A stretch of 64,000 nucleotides of DNA from Xiphias gladius (lineage: Eukaryota > Chordata > Actinopteri > Istiophoriformes > Xiphiidae): assembly GCF_016859285.1 (NCBI RefSeq), contig NC_053411.1, positions 2,853,501 through 2,917,500 of the forward strand. Reading direction: 5' to 3'. The notes under the pieces are model-generated. The model saw only the letters and a list, made by a program, of their open reading frames with translations, had not been told where the DNA came from and made no database searches. How positions within the stretch are numbered: position 1 is the first letter of the stretch; each line of letters begins with the position of its first letter. The translations under genes were made by a program, and so were the position numbers. Positions 25,196-37,679 of the stretch are shown one piece after another.

Positions 25196-26561
25196 TGAAT
25201 AAGATATAGGCCTATCAGGTTTTGGATACATGCACAATACTTGTTAGTAGGATAGGTTCATTGTTGTTTTGGTCTTTTCATGGGATTTTTTTTTTGATAA
25301 TCATCAAAATATAGAAAATCGCTGGTCTTATCCTTTAGCTGTAGCTACAGTTTCCTAACCAGCATTCATTTTGGGCTGCAATAATAACAACATAAACCTT
25401 GTGGTCCTAAACCGCAGCAATTAGGGAGACACATTATCTAATGGTTGGGAGCCCATCTTTCTCTTCTCAGTGGTATTTAGGAGTCCGTTTGGATTTTTTG
25501 TGATTCATCATTTTCTTTACTCGGAGAAAACTTCCTGCTTCAGAATTTTTTTTTTTTAATTTGGTGCATCTACATGTATCTCAGTTAGGCAAGATGTATT
25601 CAGTCCGAACACCGTCTAGTCTAATTTTGGACACAGTTTTTCTTCTTGTCATCTTTGCCCTGTAACACTATCCAGAAACACATCCAGTCAAGCAGACCAT
25701 CTGGAAACAACTTACTCCCCCCCTTATACCAATCTAGTGAGTCAGCTGATCTCCCCAACCGAAGGCAATGTGATCTTTTGACCTTTCAGCAGATCCACTC
25801 CAAATAAAATGTCTGGTGGGTGTTAAAACTTATAATGAGCTGCAGGTACTCCCAGTGAAGAGCGACTAGGAAAAACAACAGCAGAGCGCTTCACATCAAA
25901 TTAGCAGCCAGCTCCAGCTCCCGGGTTTTATAGGCCTAACTGAGCAGAGACAAGCTGTTTTGCTCACATTTCATGTCTACCAGTTATTTTGGTTCATTAC
26001 TAACTTGCACACTTTTAGACAAATGAAAGCACTGTTGAGAGGGATACCTATTTCTGCACGTCTTGGATAATATTTTTGTTAACTGGATAGAATAAAGTCT
26101 GCGAAGCTGATGTTTGATGTGAATGGTTGTAACACAATCTCAAATTGATATTTGCTTTATCGTCTTCATCGCTGGCCATTCGTTCTAACCGGCTGCCGAC
26201 TGCTTTGTCTGCATGTCAGACAAACCCCAGCACAGAAACCTCACGGGGCTGGGAAAATGGGCCCTGTTTTTTCCTGCTCGGCTGAGTTCAAGCATGCTAT
26301 TCTCTCCAGATAGAATCACTGTCTGTTTGGCTTCAATCATGCAGCTGAAGTGAACGAGAACAAGCATTCTCACCTGTCACCACATAGTTGATGTTTAACA
26401 AAAAAGGGGTTTCGACAGCTTGTGTGCAGACATAGTGTAAAGGCTTTCATAGAGCACGCTAGAAGAATAAGGGACTGTATGAAAATTACTAGAGGGGGAG
26501 GCAGGGTTAGAATATTATACTCTTTTTGCTAAAGCAAGGGTAGTGTTTTTTTTGGGAGACT

Positions 26562-26593
26562 GGGGTGAGGTGGGGTGGGGGGGGTTAAGGGGG
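26562..26593 (+). other. G-quadruplex-forming motif
   Basis: Four or more G-runs of at least four (26562-26565, 26572-26575, 26577-26584, 26589-26593) with short loops; fits the canonical G4 pattern. Confidence 0.7.
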
Positions 26594-29566
26594 TCTTTTA
26601 AGGTTTACTCTCTTTTTTTATATCCCAGATTTATTTTTATTTCTTCATTTATTTATTACATTTGTCCCTTTTAAGATTAAAGGTTTTAAAACTATACATA
26701 TTCAGATTTGTCTAACACGCACTTGGTGCTGACATGGTGTGTAGGATGTACTATTGTGTGTAACTTTGTATGATCTGTCTTGTCTGTCTGCTTTGTTTAG
26801 TCCTCTTCTGTCACTGTGTGTATGTTTTAATTGTGACCTGCCAATGCACATTGGCTTTAAGCTGACTCTGGTACAGTACATCAAAGGGTAACATTTATGT
26901 TTAATATTGTACATGTTCCCTTACATATAAAATTAAATTTAAAAAAAGGGAACATTTTGCAAACAGGATGCACCATTTTGTTATGTTTAAAATAATTTTG
27001 GCAATTGTACTTCTAATGTGTGATCAGGTGGATATGTGAAAATGTTGTGCCATAAATTTATTACACTTTGAACTGGAATGAACATCTTAAATACATATAC
27101 ATACATATTGGGGAAACAAATTGTAATATTAAAATATTTATTCTTTTGAGATATTGGGAGGAGGATGTCATTTTTTTTTCAAAATCAAGGGGATGGTCCA
27201 AAGGTAATAATAACATGTCTATGGAGGGCCTTGCTGGGTTTTTTTTTTTTTTTTTTAAATGACCTAAAAGGTTCAGGACCCCTTCCCACACCATTAATTT
27301 CAATACAGTCCCTAAATCAAATCACAACCATCAAAAGTTAGACTAAAGATCTGTGGCCTTGACAACCTGCACCCGCATGATGAAAATGAATATGATGAAA
27401 CTGGTGATGGGTTTGACATCCTGAGTGAGAAGATAAGGACCAACTGGTTGCCCCTTCAGGTAGCCGGTGCTGAAGCAAAGGTATGCCTGCTAGGTGAACA
27501 CCCTTGTTTCATCCTTGACTTGCCAATATGCAACACAGCTGGAGCGAGACAGCCTGCAACACAGGCCATTGAGGCCAAAGGCAGAGCAGACAAAACAGAT
27601 TGTGAGGCAGATAGAGCACAAAAAGGCATAGCTGAGGTTCATCCAAACATTGGATGTTACGAGATCATAAGGTTGGTGTCTGGGCTTTTGCCACGTGAAA
27701 ATATAAGGCTGTGATTGGGCAGAGACGTGTAAGAAGAGAGGATTAGAGCTGGAGTGTGTTAAAGATCTAGACTTCAGATTTTTCATTGACTTGAGACCAT
27801 AATTATAGGACTTGGAGTACTAACAACAGGTATATTGGTAGGTACATACATGGCAGGTACATTTCCCTATTATTGACTTACTGGCATTCTGACATTCAAA
27901 CAATATCTCATACTTGCCTCCTAGGCGGTTATCATTACAAAGAATACAGAGCCTCTGGTTACTATGCAGGCTTCTATAGTGTATATCTTCCAGTGACCTT
28001 AGTGATTCTGGTGTCACCAACCCTGAAGTAACAAATAGCCTATCTGTAACTCGTGATACTGATACTTCTCCAATTTAAACTCCGGTTTAAATTCAACGTA
28101 AAGATTACTGGTCAACCATTGCAAGAATTAGTTTCACCCGGAAGATGTCACATTTTTGTGTGAGTGAGAGATAAGACAAACCACAGTCATCTAGTATCCG
28201 CTTGACCCGCAAAATCAATGGTGACGTATACATACCACCACAAGTCAAGCAAATAGCCTTAAATCATCCAACTTGAGTTCAGACAGTTGGTATCTTTCCA
28301 GCCCCCACACACTATATTGTAAGTTTGCCATTTAGCTTTTAGGGTATAGTTGAAAAAGCATTCATACAGTTTTTTTGCCACGTGCCAGAGATCTAAAGGG
28401 AACTGCAGAATTCTCTTTGGGTTCTTCACCACGAGTGACAATTTTAACTTTGCGCATAGTCATTTGATCAATTCTTAATTAGATTAAGATTAGAGCACCT
28501 TTAAGAAATTTCAGGGGTAGCTTTTCCAGTATGTTATCTGTTTCATATCCCCACGTTTCACAAACATACAACATAACTGGTGTATCAATCTGTCAGAAAG
28601 ACCTAATCTAATATCTACTGTTAAATCATATCATAATTACGGCAATCTAAAGCATCTTTCCAGATACAGTGTCCCCATTACTGGATAATCCACAGAACTC
28701 AATGACAGTTTTAATAGGGACTTTTTCTTCATTAGAAATGAGTGAAAACACTTCACAGTGCGGTCTACAGATTTTCTTTAGGAACTAAGATGCTGTTTCT
28801 GGAAAGACACATTGCTACTTAATTCTTTACGTTTCAGTTTTCAATGCCGTGAGAATCACAAAAAAACCCCCTTAACTTCTATTGTCCTCGGATGGAGGCA
28901 CAAATCTGAAAGGCAGAATAACCCAAAACCTGGACCAGTAAAACCAAAATATTGTGCATGCCAAGATAATTAGGGGCGAGTGAGAGAGAATGATGAGCAG
29001 AGGAAGAGAGTACTAGAAAGATAGATAGCAAGATGCAGAGCCTTGTGAGGGAGACATCAACAGGGCTCTGATTCAGGACCCAACCTAAATCTAACCTTTG
29101 ACCCTAATATATCTGGCCAGACATGCACAGAGAATAGTCCTCTTGTGTTAAAGAAAAACACAGGTGAGCTAACATTTGCACCCAACACTTTTTCACAGCT
29201 ACATTATGTCATAAGCAAGCAGCAGCAACTCAATACCAGCCTGAACCACTGACCTAGCAGCACAGCACAAATAATTTTAAACTAAAATGACTGGATAATG
29301 AATAGGTTAGTACCTTGGTCAGGTAGATCACTTCCACTGAGGCAATGTAATATCTATTAGTCTTAGCTTCTGTTGTTATTCCACTGGGGTTTCTGTTGGC
29401 CACGTGCACAGCTGGTCCCCGGTGTAGCCCCGGCTAGCATAGCCGCTGCTTAATGTGTTATCCAGTTGGCTCAGATGACTGTGTCAACAAGACCTGTTTT
29501 CGCTTGGCGCATATTCATTTAGTGTGACCCCCCCTTCCACCAAAACAGGTCCCTCAAGCGCAAGGG

Positions 29567-29613
29567 AAAGCCCCCTGACTCGGAGATTCCGAGGGGGGGC
29601 TTTTCAAAGTGTA
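29567..29613. repeat. GC-rich imperfect hairpin
   Basis: 'aaagccccc' and 'ctcgg' pair with 'ccgag' and 'gggggcttt' around AGATT, with a small internal mismatch. Confidence 0.7.
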
Positions 29614-31854
29614 CCTCGGTGAATAGCTGATGTCCTTGCGGCCTTATAACATTTTAACATCCACCAGCTGAAAAATAACATGAAGTGTTGGGTGAAATTT
29701 TCACTTTTGGGGCTTGAGTGATGATTCCGGCATCAGGTCAGTGTTTTTCTTTGGTGTAAAGCCAGGTTCTGATGGCACTCTTCGTAAGATCTTAAAACTT
29801 TGTCTTTCCTTTTATCCTGATCTCTCTGCTGGCATTAAAGAATTGGCATTAAAGAAGCAGGATGTGGGATTCATTCTGGGGGTGCCTGCTGCAGCTTCAG
29901 GTGGGTATGCGGGTCCCAATTTAACTCCTGCAGGGTGAAGGTTTTTAAGTCAAATTTCTGAGCACGTGATGGGACATTTTGAAATGAAATGATTTTTTTG
30001 CAAGCACGCGTTCTCTGCTATTTATTTTGTATGTACCTTCTGCTTCGCTATATTAGTTTGGAATTATATTTGTGTCTCAATTCTGAGCTTCCAATGGGAC
30101 ATTTTGAGTACAGAAAAATATTTTTTGCATGCAGATAAGTTATGTTTTGTAGAGAAATGATTATCACTTAAAGAATCATTTAATCTGAGCAAACAAGTCT
30201 ACTTTGTTTTCACAAATTCATTTGCATGTTTTCTTTTATCACCATAGGTGCACAATGATACCCTGAACCACTCAGGTTTATTCATTTGCCCCCCCCCCCC
30301 ATATTCCAGCCCAATATCCCTAGGAGTTACATCCATATTGGATAAATCCGCATCTTGGGATTTTTGTACCATACCATACCAAAGCCATCCATTATTTGCC
30401 TTTCCCAGTCATTACAGAAAGTGTACATTTTTAAAACAGCATAGGACGTTGCAAAACTGTCATTAAATGTAATAAAGGGGTTTTGCAGAATCACCCAATA
30501 CTGATGCTCTTGACTGCTGATAAGGTTGCAAATTACTTGCTCTGTACATTCTCAAGTTTGCCTTCACACTCGCTCAAAATGTCCCATCATGTACTCAGAA
30601 TCGTGACTCAGATATCATTCCACAGGTAGATCAGAGAGAGGAATACTACTTTAGAAGAAGCAGATTTAGCACAAGCTAAATGAAATAGGATTAGGAAGGT
30701 CTTGAGGAAGTGACGGACACTGGACTAACAATAAGTGTGTGAATAATTCTTGAGCGGGGAGGGAGAGATGATGAGTAAAAGGAAGGATGAGTCAGAATGG
30801 ATCATGAGAAAAACCTCTGTGACATCTACTTTCCTCACCCATTAACTTCCCCCACCGAGGAACAATTCACCTACTGTCCTTGTTGCTAATCCTTCTCTGA
30901 ATTATCCGAACACACACCCAAACACACACCCTCCAGTGTCCTCACCGACATATTGATCTTATTTGCCGGGTGTAGCTGCAGTAAGGAGTAGGTGGGGTTC
31001 TGTCTCTGCCAATCTGGTGGTCCTAGGCCAGCACACAGAGCTTGGCGCTTGTTACCAGCCAGAAAGTCCATTACAGCACATCCGAACTATGTGACTTACA
31101 GCTCTGTAGGTGTATTGTGGTGCTGTTTTTGAACCACAATGTAAGCTAACCCACATGCAGAACACATGGTAACACATGGTTCTGCAAACATTTAGCTAAC
31201 AGACCAAATATCATCAGACATCAAACAAGCATCTGTGGTCAGTATGTAAATAAGAAACCATAATAATTGTGTTTTTGTTCATGCATGTCCATCGTAATCA
31301 TTATCTTTAAAGGTCAGCAGGCTAGCTAACTACCATAAATTGACAGGCCTTTGTGGTGATCACATAAGTTAAAAGTGAACATGCCAAATAGTGTTATTGA
31401 TTCTTAATGCACACACCATGCAAACACAACACATCCTCCAGTTTTTTCATGTTAAAAGCTTTCCATTGGTTCACAGTCTCTCCTCTTATCTGGAAGGCTT
31501 TTACTGCGAAACATGCGCAGGAATTATTAAGTGGCAAAGTATAAATGAAAAGGAAGTCAAATTCTGAATTTACTATGTTTAAGTGATTATTGTACAAATC
31601 ACACAATCACAGTTAAAGTTCAGAAAGAACATCCTTAGTTGTTATTTATTACAGTATTTAATATTCAAAAATCCACCTAATCGGTTTGAAGAGAAAGTAT
31701 TGAGATCAAATGACGCCAGAGAACGAGACTGAACGTTCAAGACAAAAAAATAAAGCTCTGAAACAACACATGGGAATTTTAAGGTCTCAGTATGCTCGAA
31801 ACCTTTTTGACCAGAGGGCTTGTTTTGTACCATTTTGGAGGCAACTCCAAATTA

Positions 31855-32960
31855 TTATTTGGATATAAATATATATTATTTATTCATATAATACATTTAA
31901 TACAGGTTAGTGCAATTCAAAGTGCTTTAAAGGTTACTCACCAGTTGATGCTAAGCAGCAAATGTAAGCAGTTTAAAACTAAAGCACATGGGAAATAAAA
32001 TGATTCAAATGTAATAATAAAATCAATAAAATAGATAAAAATTGATTTATAACAGTTAAATAAGTAAAAGATAAAGCCGACAAGAGGGAGTTAAGTATTT
32101 TAAAACGAGTGCAATAAAATCAATAAAATAAAATAAATAATGGCTATTAAACAGTCTGATCAAAAGCCAGGCTAAAGAGGAAGGGTTTTTTGTCCTGCAC
32201 TACAACTAAAAGATTTAAAGTGCCAGAGGAGATCAGGGGCTATCCTGGTTCATAGGCTGGAAGCATTTCAGACAAGTGCAGTGGTTCAAGACCATGATAT
32301 GCTTTAAAGACAAGTAAACGAATTTTAAAGTCAAACTGACAGGCAACCAATGTAAGGACTTACAGTAAATGTGCTCTCTCCTTTTGGTCCCTGTCAGCAC
32401 TCAGGCAGCAGAGTTCAGTTGAAACTTATTTCTGAAGTTTTTGGGTAGACCATATAGGAGAACATTGCAATAGTCTAGCTTGCATGATATAAAAGTTTGT
32501 ATTAGTCTGTTTGTGTTGTTCATAGAGGGAAATTGCACACTTTAGCTATATTCTTGAGATGATAAATAGCAGATTTGGCGGCAAACCCCACATGAGCCCT
32601 AAAGTTTAGCTCTGAAAGACTGAACTTTAGGGCTCAAAGACGACACCAAGGAGAAGCTAATTTTGTGGCCAGTTTCTCTTCTTGAGCTTTAACATCTAAT
32701 CAAGTTTTATCTTGACTGAGCTGTAGAAAGATTTATGACATTGAGGCACTGATATCTAAAAATATATCTGAAAAGAGCATCAACTGGTCCCATGTCATCA
32801 GGAGACGTAAAACACTGCGACCATATACAGATTAACAAATAATGGAGCTGAAATCGATCCTTGGGGAACCCCACAAGTTACTTTGGTATTTGGAAAAATT
32901 ATCACCTACCACAATGAAGAAGTCTGTCAGAAAGATACGAGGCAAACCAATTCAAAACAG
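31855..32960 (-). repeat. LINE relic (L2/CR1-like) with reverse-transcriptase remnants
   Basis: On the minus strand, 32875-32849 encodes CGVPQGSIS, the conserved VPQGS block of non-LTR reverse transcriptase. Further 3' (about 32330-32230) a frame reads FDFKIRLLVFKAYHGLEP, the C-terminal block of fish L2-like LINEs. The 3' tail reaches about 31870 ('tgcaattcaaagtgcttta'). Stops and frameshifts show it is dead. Confidence 0.8.
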
Positions 32961-33681
32961 TTCCAAGAATAGAGTGAGAATGGTGTGCAAATTTTGCAAA
33001 GTGCATAAAATAAACAAAATGGAACCGAAGAGGAACTAAAAATTCATCATCTTGAACAAACTACCTTATTGTCATGCTACCGAAGGACGAAGGAAGAATA
33101 ACCCCTCAGAGTCCTATGGCCACTGAGGTTTTACTCAACCAATGAGATGATTTCTGTCCCAGCAAAATGTCTGTAGCACCATACATCTCCAATCTGCCGG
33201 CGGACCCAATGTCCCCAACCTTGCAAAAATAAAAGCCCGTTTGTGTTTGTTTGTGTAAACGCTGCTACCACATTATACATTTTTATCATTCCTGTGGCTC
33301 AGCGGGAAGTGTCTAAGCTTTGCAGCTCTACTGTGATGCATCGCTGCAAACGGTACTTTTAGGCTGTCATCAGATGTCACTCTTTTTGACGCTGTTGAGA
33401 TGTGGGGGCTGTGCAGGCAACTTTTTAACTTTTTTTTTTTTTTTACAGCTCCTCCTTTCCTCCCCTTTCCTCCCTGTTACCTCAATTGCACTCAGTGCTT
33501 ATAATTCCTTTTTTTGTGATTTTTGGATTTTAAAACTACTTTTGAGCTTATGTTACTGTAGATGATACAGAGCTTTCTGGTTTTTTTCAGGCTTAGTAAC
33601 ACAGATAGCTATATATATGTTGCAGTTTCCACATTGTTGACCTCCACACACTTCCTGTCAGTGACCTGCAGTGCCCTCTGC

Positions 33682-33694
33682 AGGTCAAAGGTCA
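33682..33694 (+). promoter_or_regulatory. Perfect DR1 nuclear-receptor half-site pair
   Basis: AGGTCA-A-AGGTCA, the consensus direct repeat with one-base spacing recognised by RXR heterodimers, HNF4 and COUP-TF proteins. A further inverted half-site TGACCT lies at 33662-33667. Occupancy is unknown. Confidence 0.45.
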
Positions 33695-34529
33695 CACCCC
33701 TGGAAAGATGTCGATCAGTTAGCCTGTTACACACAAACACTTTCTTTCTACACCTCCTCATACAGTTCATCCAGGTCCCCCAGCTGTCAGTGAGCATAAA
33801 CATAAACCTTCTCTTGGTGTCACAGCAGGGGACTGGATCAGGCTGCAGAGGGAAAACAAGGGTGGAAGGAAGAAAATAAAAAGTCCATGCCACTGATTAC
33901 TACAAGAGCCTACAAGAATACAGTCCTGGGATAATCACACCATTACACTTCCCATACAGCAGTGCTACTGTAGCTTAGCTGCCTCTCAGAATCATATTTT
34001 GTCAACCAGAATGTTGAATAAACATCTCAGACTCCGTTGCTGTTGGAAAAATACTACTTTGCTTGCTCAGTCTTCTTGTAACTAAAATATTTACCGATGA
34101 AACTATGGTTTGTCAACCACAGCTAGGACCACAAATTGCAGTAAAAACATTGTAGGGTTGTAGTATTTCATGTGAAAACTTTAAACTTTTTTTTTTTTTT
34201 TTTGTAAATTAGCTTATACCAAACACTACAGGGTGACCGAGAACCAGGGGGGATAAAATGAGTGAGAGCCTTTGGCTGAGTTGGTGAACCACCGTGTTCT
34301 TGTGTAGTCGTTACACAAGTTTATTTCATTATTCCCTTAAGTTATGAGAATAGGGCATCCGCACACCGCATGAAAAGATTCAACTTTAACAGCTACAACA
34401 TTTTGACAAGAACTTTTCTTCACCGGAGACATCAGTTACTTATTAGTCAACAGGATGCAGTCTGTGAATCATTATAACACAAAGTAACGTGAATATAAAT
34501 ACGTAAATCATCTTCATCACTGTTCAGCA

Positions 34530-35070
34530 AAACTTAAAGCTGTAGCTGCAGTAATCACTATTTTTCATATTAATAATGGTTAAAATGAATGTGTGTAATG
34601 TGAAAGGGGTCATTAGTAGTGACCAAAGAGAATAACTGTACATTCAGCTTTATGGATCTTTTTGGCACCTTTAAGCTCATTGTTTTGGTTTTACAGCCCA
34701 CAAACTCTCATCAACTTCGTTTCCAGCAGCAGCAGCTGTTTTCAGGAAGAAAGCTCTGATAAAGCCCTTGTCCACTACCTGCTCACAACCAAACAGCAGA
34801 CAGAAACAGTTAAGGACCATCTGGTGAACAAGGTGGAGCATTTAGCAGCTAAAGAGCCCCCTCACAGTAGTTGGTAGAGACCAAAACAGAGCTAAAAGAA
34901 AAGTGAATATAGGACTTATATTCGTCAGATGGACATAAACACAACTCAAAATAAATGCTAATGTTGCTCCAGGTCAGCAGGATGTGTAAAAAAATAACTC
35001 CTTGCCAAAGCATTCACCATAGTAACAACCTTATGGGTATATGTATAAAGTTCAAGTCTGATTCACCTCT
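34530..35070 (+). repeat. Dispersed repeat family A, longest copy
   Basis: Aligns along its length with 58885-59395: 'taatgtgaaaggggtcattagtagtgac' (two adjoining motifs), 'ttgttttggtttta', 'gtggagcatttagcagctaa' and 'gatgctaatgttgctc'-like tail. The open frame 34662-34877 inside it is not conserved between copies. Confidence 0.85.
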
Positions 35071-37601
35071 GACAACAAACAGCATCACTGATGGCTATGC
35101 TCAGGTGTGATCCGATATATGGGTTTTTTTCCCCAGCTGTAACCCCACTTTATTATGTCACAGTGTCCTGGAGTACACCTGCAAATCACTGCAGCAAGGT
35201 CAGAAGTTACATCACTGGAGGTCAGCAAAAACAAGAGTTTCACTGGATGTTAAATTACTCTTTAGTAATAGTTCTATAATCATATAGTGAATAATAATAT
35301 ACTATACTGTGGATAAAGACAGATTCAGTTATATCCAGGGCTGTGAGTATACTTTTCAGGAGGTAACATTGGTGTTAAACACTGACAGCACTGCTACAAA
35401 AACAAAAAAATGTCTATAGTGCCCCGTGTTTTGAACACAATTAATTACCATAAATACAGGCCGTAAGTTTAACCGTTAAAAAAAATGAAGTAACAGTTGA
35501 AAGTTTTTAATGAGTTCAAGTTGTAAAAGTACACAAGTGAGGAAAAGATGGAAAACAACAACACAAATACTGTTCAGTCGCACATATGATCAGACGTTCG
35601 GAGATGAACTCTCTTTCCTGCTGGCCTCTCATATGTTTCTCTCATCTGGCTTAATTTGTACAAAGTTGACCACAGCAGTGTTTCTGCAGACCATGTTAAT
35701 AAGCAACAAACAGTGAGTGGATGAGTTCCCCTACTGACACTGCAGATGATTACCTCTCTCTATGGGGTTCTGCCTATGACTGTAAAACATAGCGCATACT
35801 TAGTTGTTTCACCCGTTTTCCAAGTAAAGTGAGATGACTCAGAATAACTGAAAAGCATGACTCGCAGTTGGATCTTTCTGGCCAAAGCTAAAACATTTTT
35901 AATCGAAACAAATCTTTCTTGGTCCAAATTTTTTGCTGCCAAGAGCAATTTTATTTGTGTTTCTGTCTGCTTGGAGCCTCTCAAGACTGTGACCTTAAGG
36001 CTGAATTTTCTCTAAATGTTGAAAGGACTGTTTATCTTGAACATAAGACTCGCACACTGGCAGTTATTTCTGTTCTGTTATAATTTACACTACCTGAAAT
36101 ACCATAAATATCAACCTTTGTGCTTGTAGTTGCAGTTTGTGCAATCATTCAAATCACCATTTTAACGGTATTAATATCAGACTGTACTGCACTGGCAACA
36201 GATTACAAAGGTTTAAAAGTTAAATCTTATCAAAATCACACAGACTTCACAGCATCTATTGCCAAAAACCGTATCAGTGCTGCATTCAGTGCTTAATCAG
36301 CCTGGTGAATCTCACCACTGGACATTAGAGACCATGGTGTCCACAGCAGTGGCTTGTTCCATTGGGAAGCAACCATTTTCACCTCCTCAGCTCCTACAAG
36401 AGCTGCACAGAGACTCTGTTGTGCCGCACCAAAACAAGGCCTGCAGCTCCAGCTCCAACGGGGGAATACAGAGTAAGCTGGACAGTAAAGATCAGTCCAC
36501 TGTTAATACAACTTCGAATCAGACGATGAAACTTTTGAAAGAAGAAGCCACCCAGTCATCATCTTACTCGTACAAATGAAAATTTGTAATGATGCTGATA
36601 GATCAAGATGCAGAGAAAAGCAAAACTAAACCCGTCCCTTTAGTGAAATAGGTTTAAAATGTCAGTATGTATTTGCATGTTTGGATGGAAATCATTGATA
36701 ATGTATTGTGGACACAGGGAGTACACTTTCCTCCTATGTTCATAACTCACAAAAATGCAATGATTTCATTTGATTGGGCTGTACTTAATATTAAATTTAT
36801 ACCTTTTCATTGTGACCCATTTTAATGTTTAGCACTTCAAACTGACATTTATCCCACATCACGCTGTAAGTTTATATTGATTCTATACCTTTTAAAGAGC
36901 CTAAAAACCTGCTTTCCCCATCAGCTTCTCACTAAAAAATACAAAAATTTACTTCCACAGTTAGATCAGTCTTGGTAGCTTCACATGTGAGATTTGTGTT
37001 GGAGCTGTTTTTGAATGTGCTCTTCTCAGTTCTGTAATTTTCCTGAACTTTAACTTTGATTGTTGGTTATTTAGTCGTGAACATTTACTGTTGTTGTAGG
37101 TTAAACTAACCCCAGAACCAGCCTAATAAATACTGAATCAGGTTTAACGGATTTAAGATTTGGACTTATTTAAAGTACAAGTAAGTATTTTAACACACTT
37201 GTCCATCTTATTTGGATTACTTTGTACATCTAGTTGCAATGTTAAAATTAAGTCTCTCTTTGTTTTCATCTGCATGTATTTTTATTTATTTATTTTTATG
37301 TTTGTTTGTTTTTTTGCACTTAAAAACATCTCTGTATGTTTTTTCTGGGTGAAACAGTGAAAAGAAGTGGGTAAGTAAAGCCCAGGTGGTGCGGTAGTGT
37401 GGCTGACTGACAGTCAAGGGGTGAGGGTGGAGGGCTGAGGGGGTAATTACACCTCCCCTCTTTTTAATAACGTCCCAACCAACTACACAAAGGAAGCCCA
37501 CAGTGGACCCGCCGAGCTATTTTTAGCCACCCCAGTGCATGCTGGTCCAGGTTGGAGATGTGTGAGATGGACTTCGGGCTGTAGCCAGTGTGTGTATATA
37601 A

Positions 37602-37602
<1 letters not shown>

Positions 37603-37675
<73 letters not shown>
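37603..37675 (+). repeat. (GT)n microsatellite, about 73 bp
   Basis: Near-perfect TG dinucleotide run. The His/Thr-repeat open frames read across it are artefacts. Confidence 0.97.

Positions 37676-37679
<4 letters not shown>

Larger units (their letters stand above)
17871..33000. other. Gene-free intergenic DNA, left half of the arsj-mad2l1 interval
   Basis: I find no exon with recognisable family homology on either strand. The interval carries interspersed repeats (families C and D, LINE relics), a pentanucleotide microsatellite, a G-quadruplex motif and hairpins listed separately. An open frame at 27448-27714 lacks known domains. Confidence 0.6.

Noticed and set aside
32284..32300. tRNA B-box-like GGTTCAAGACC
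   Set aside because: No A-box or cloverleaf around it; it lies inside the LINE relic.
34662..34877. 71-codon plus-strand frame
   Set aside because: Inside repeat family A; the matching copies have frameshifts and stops.
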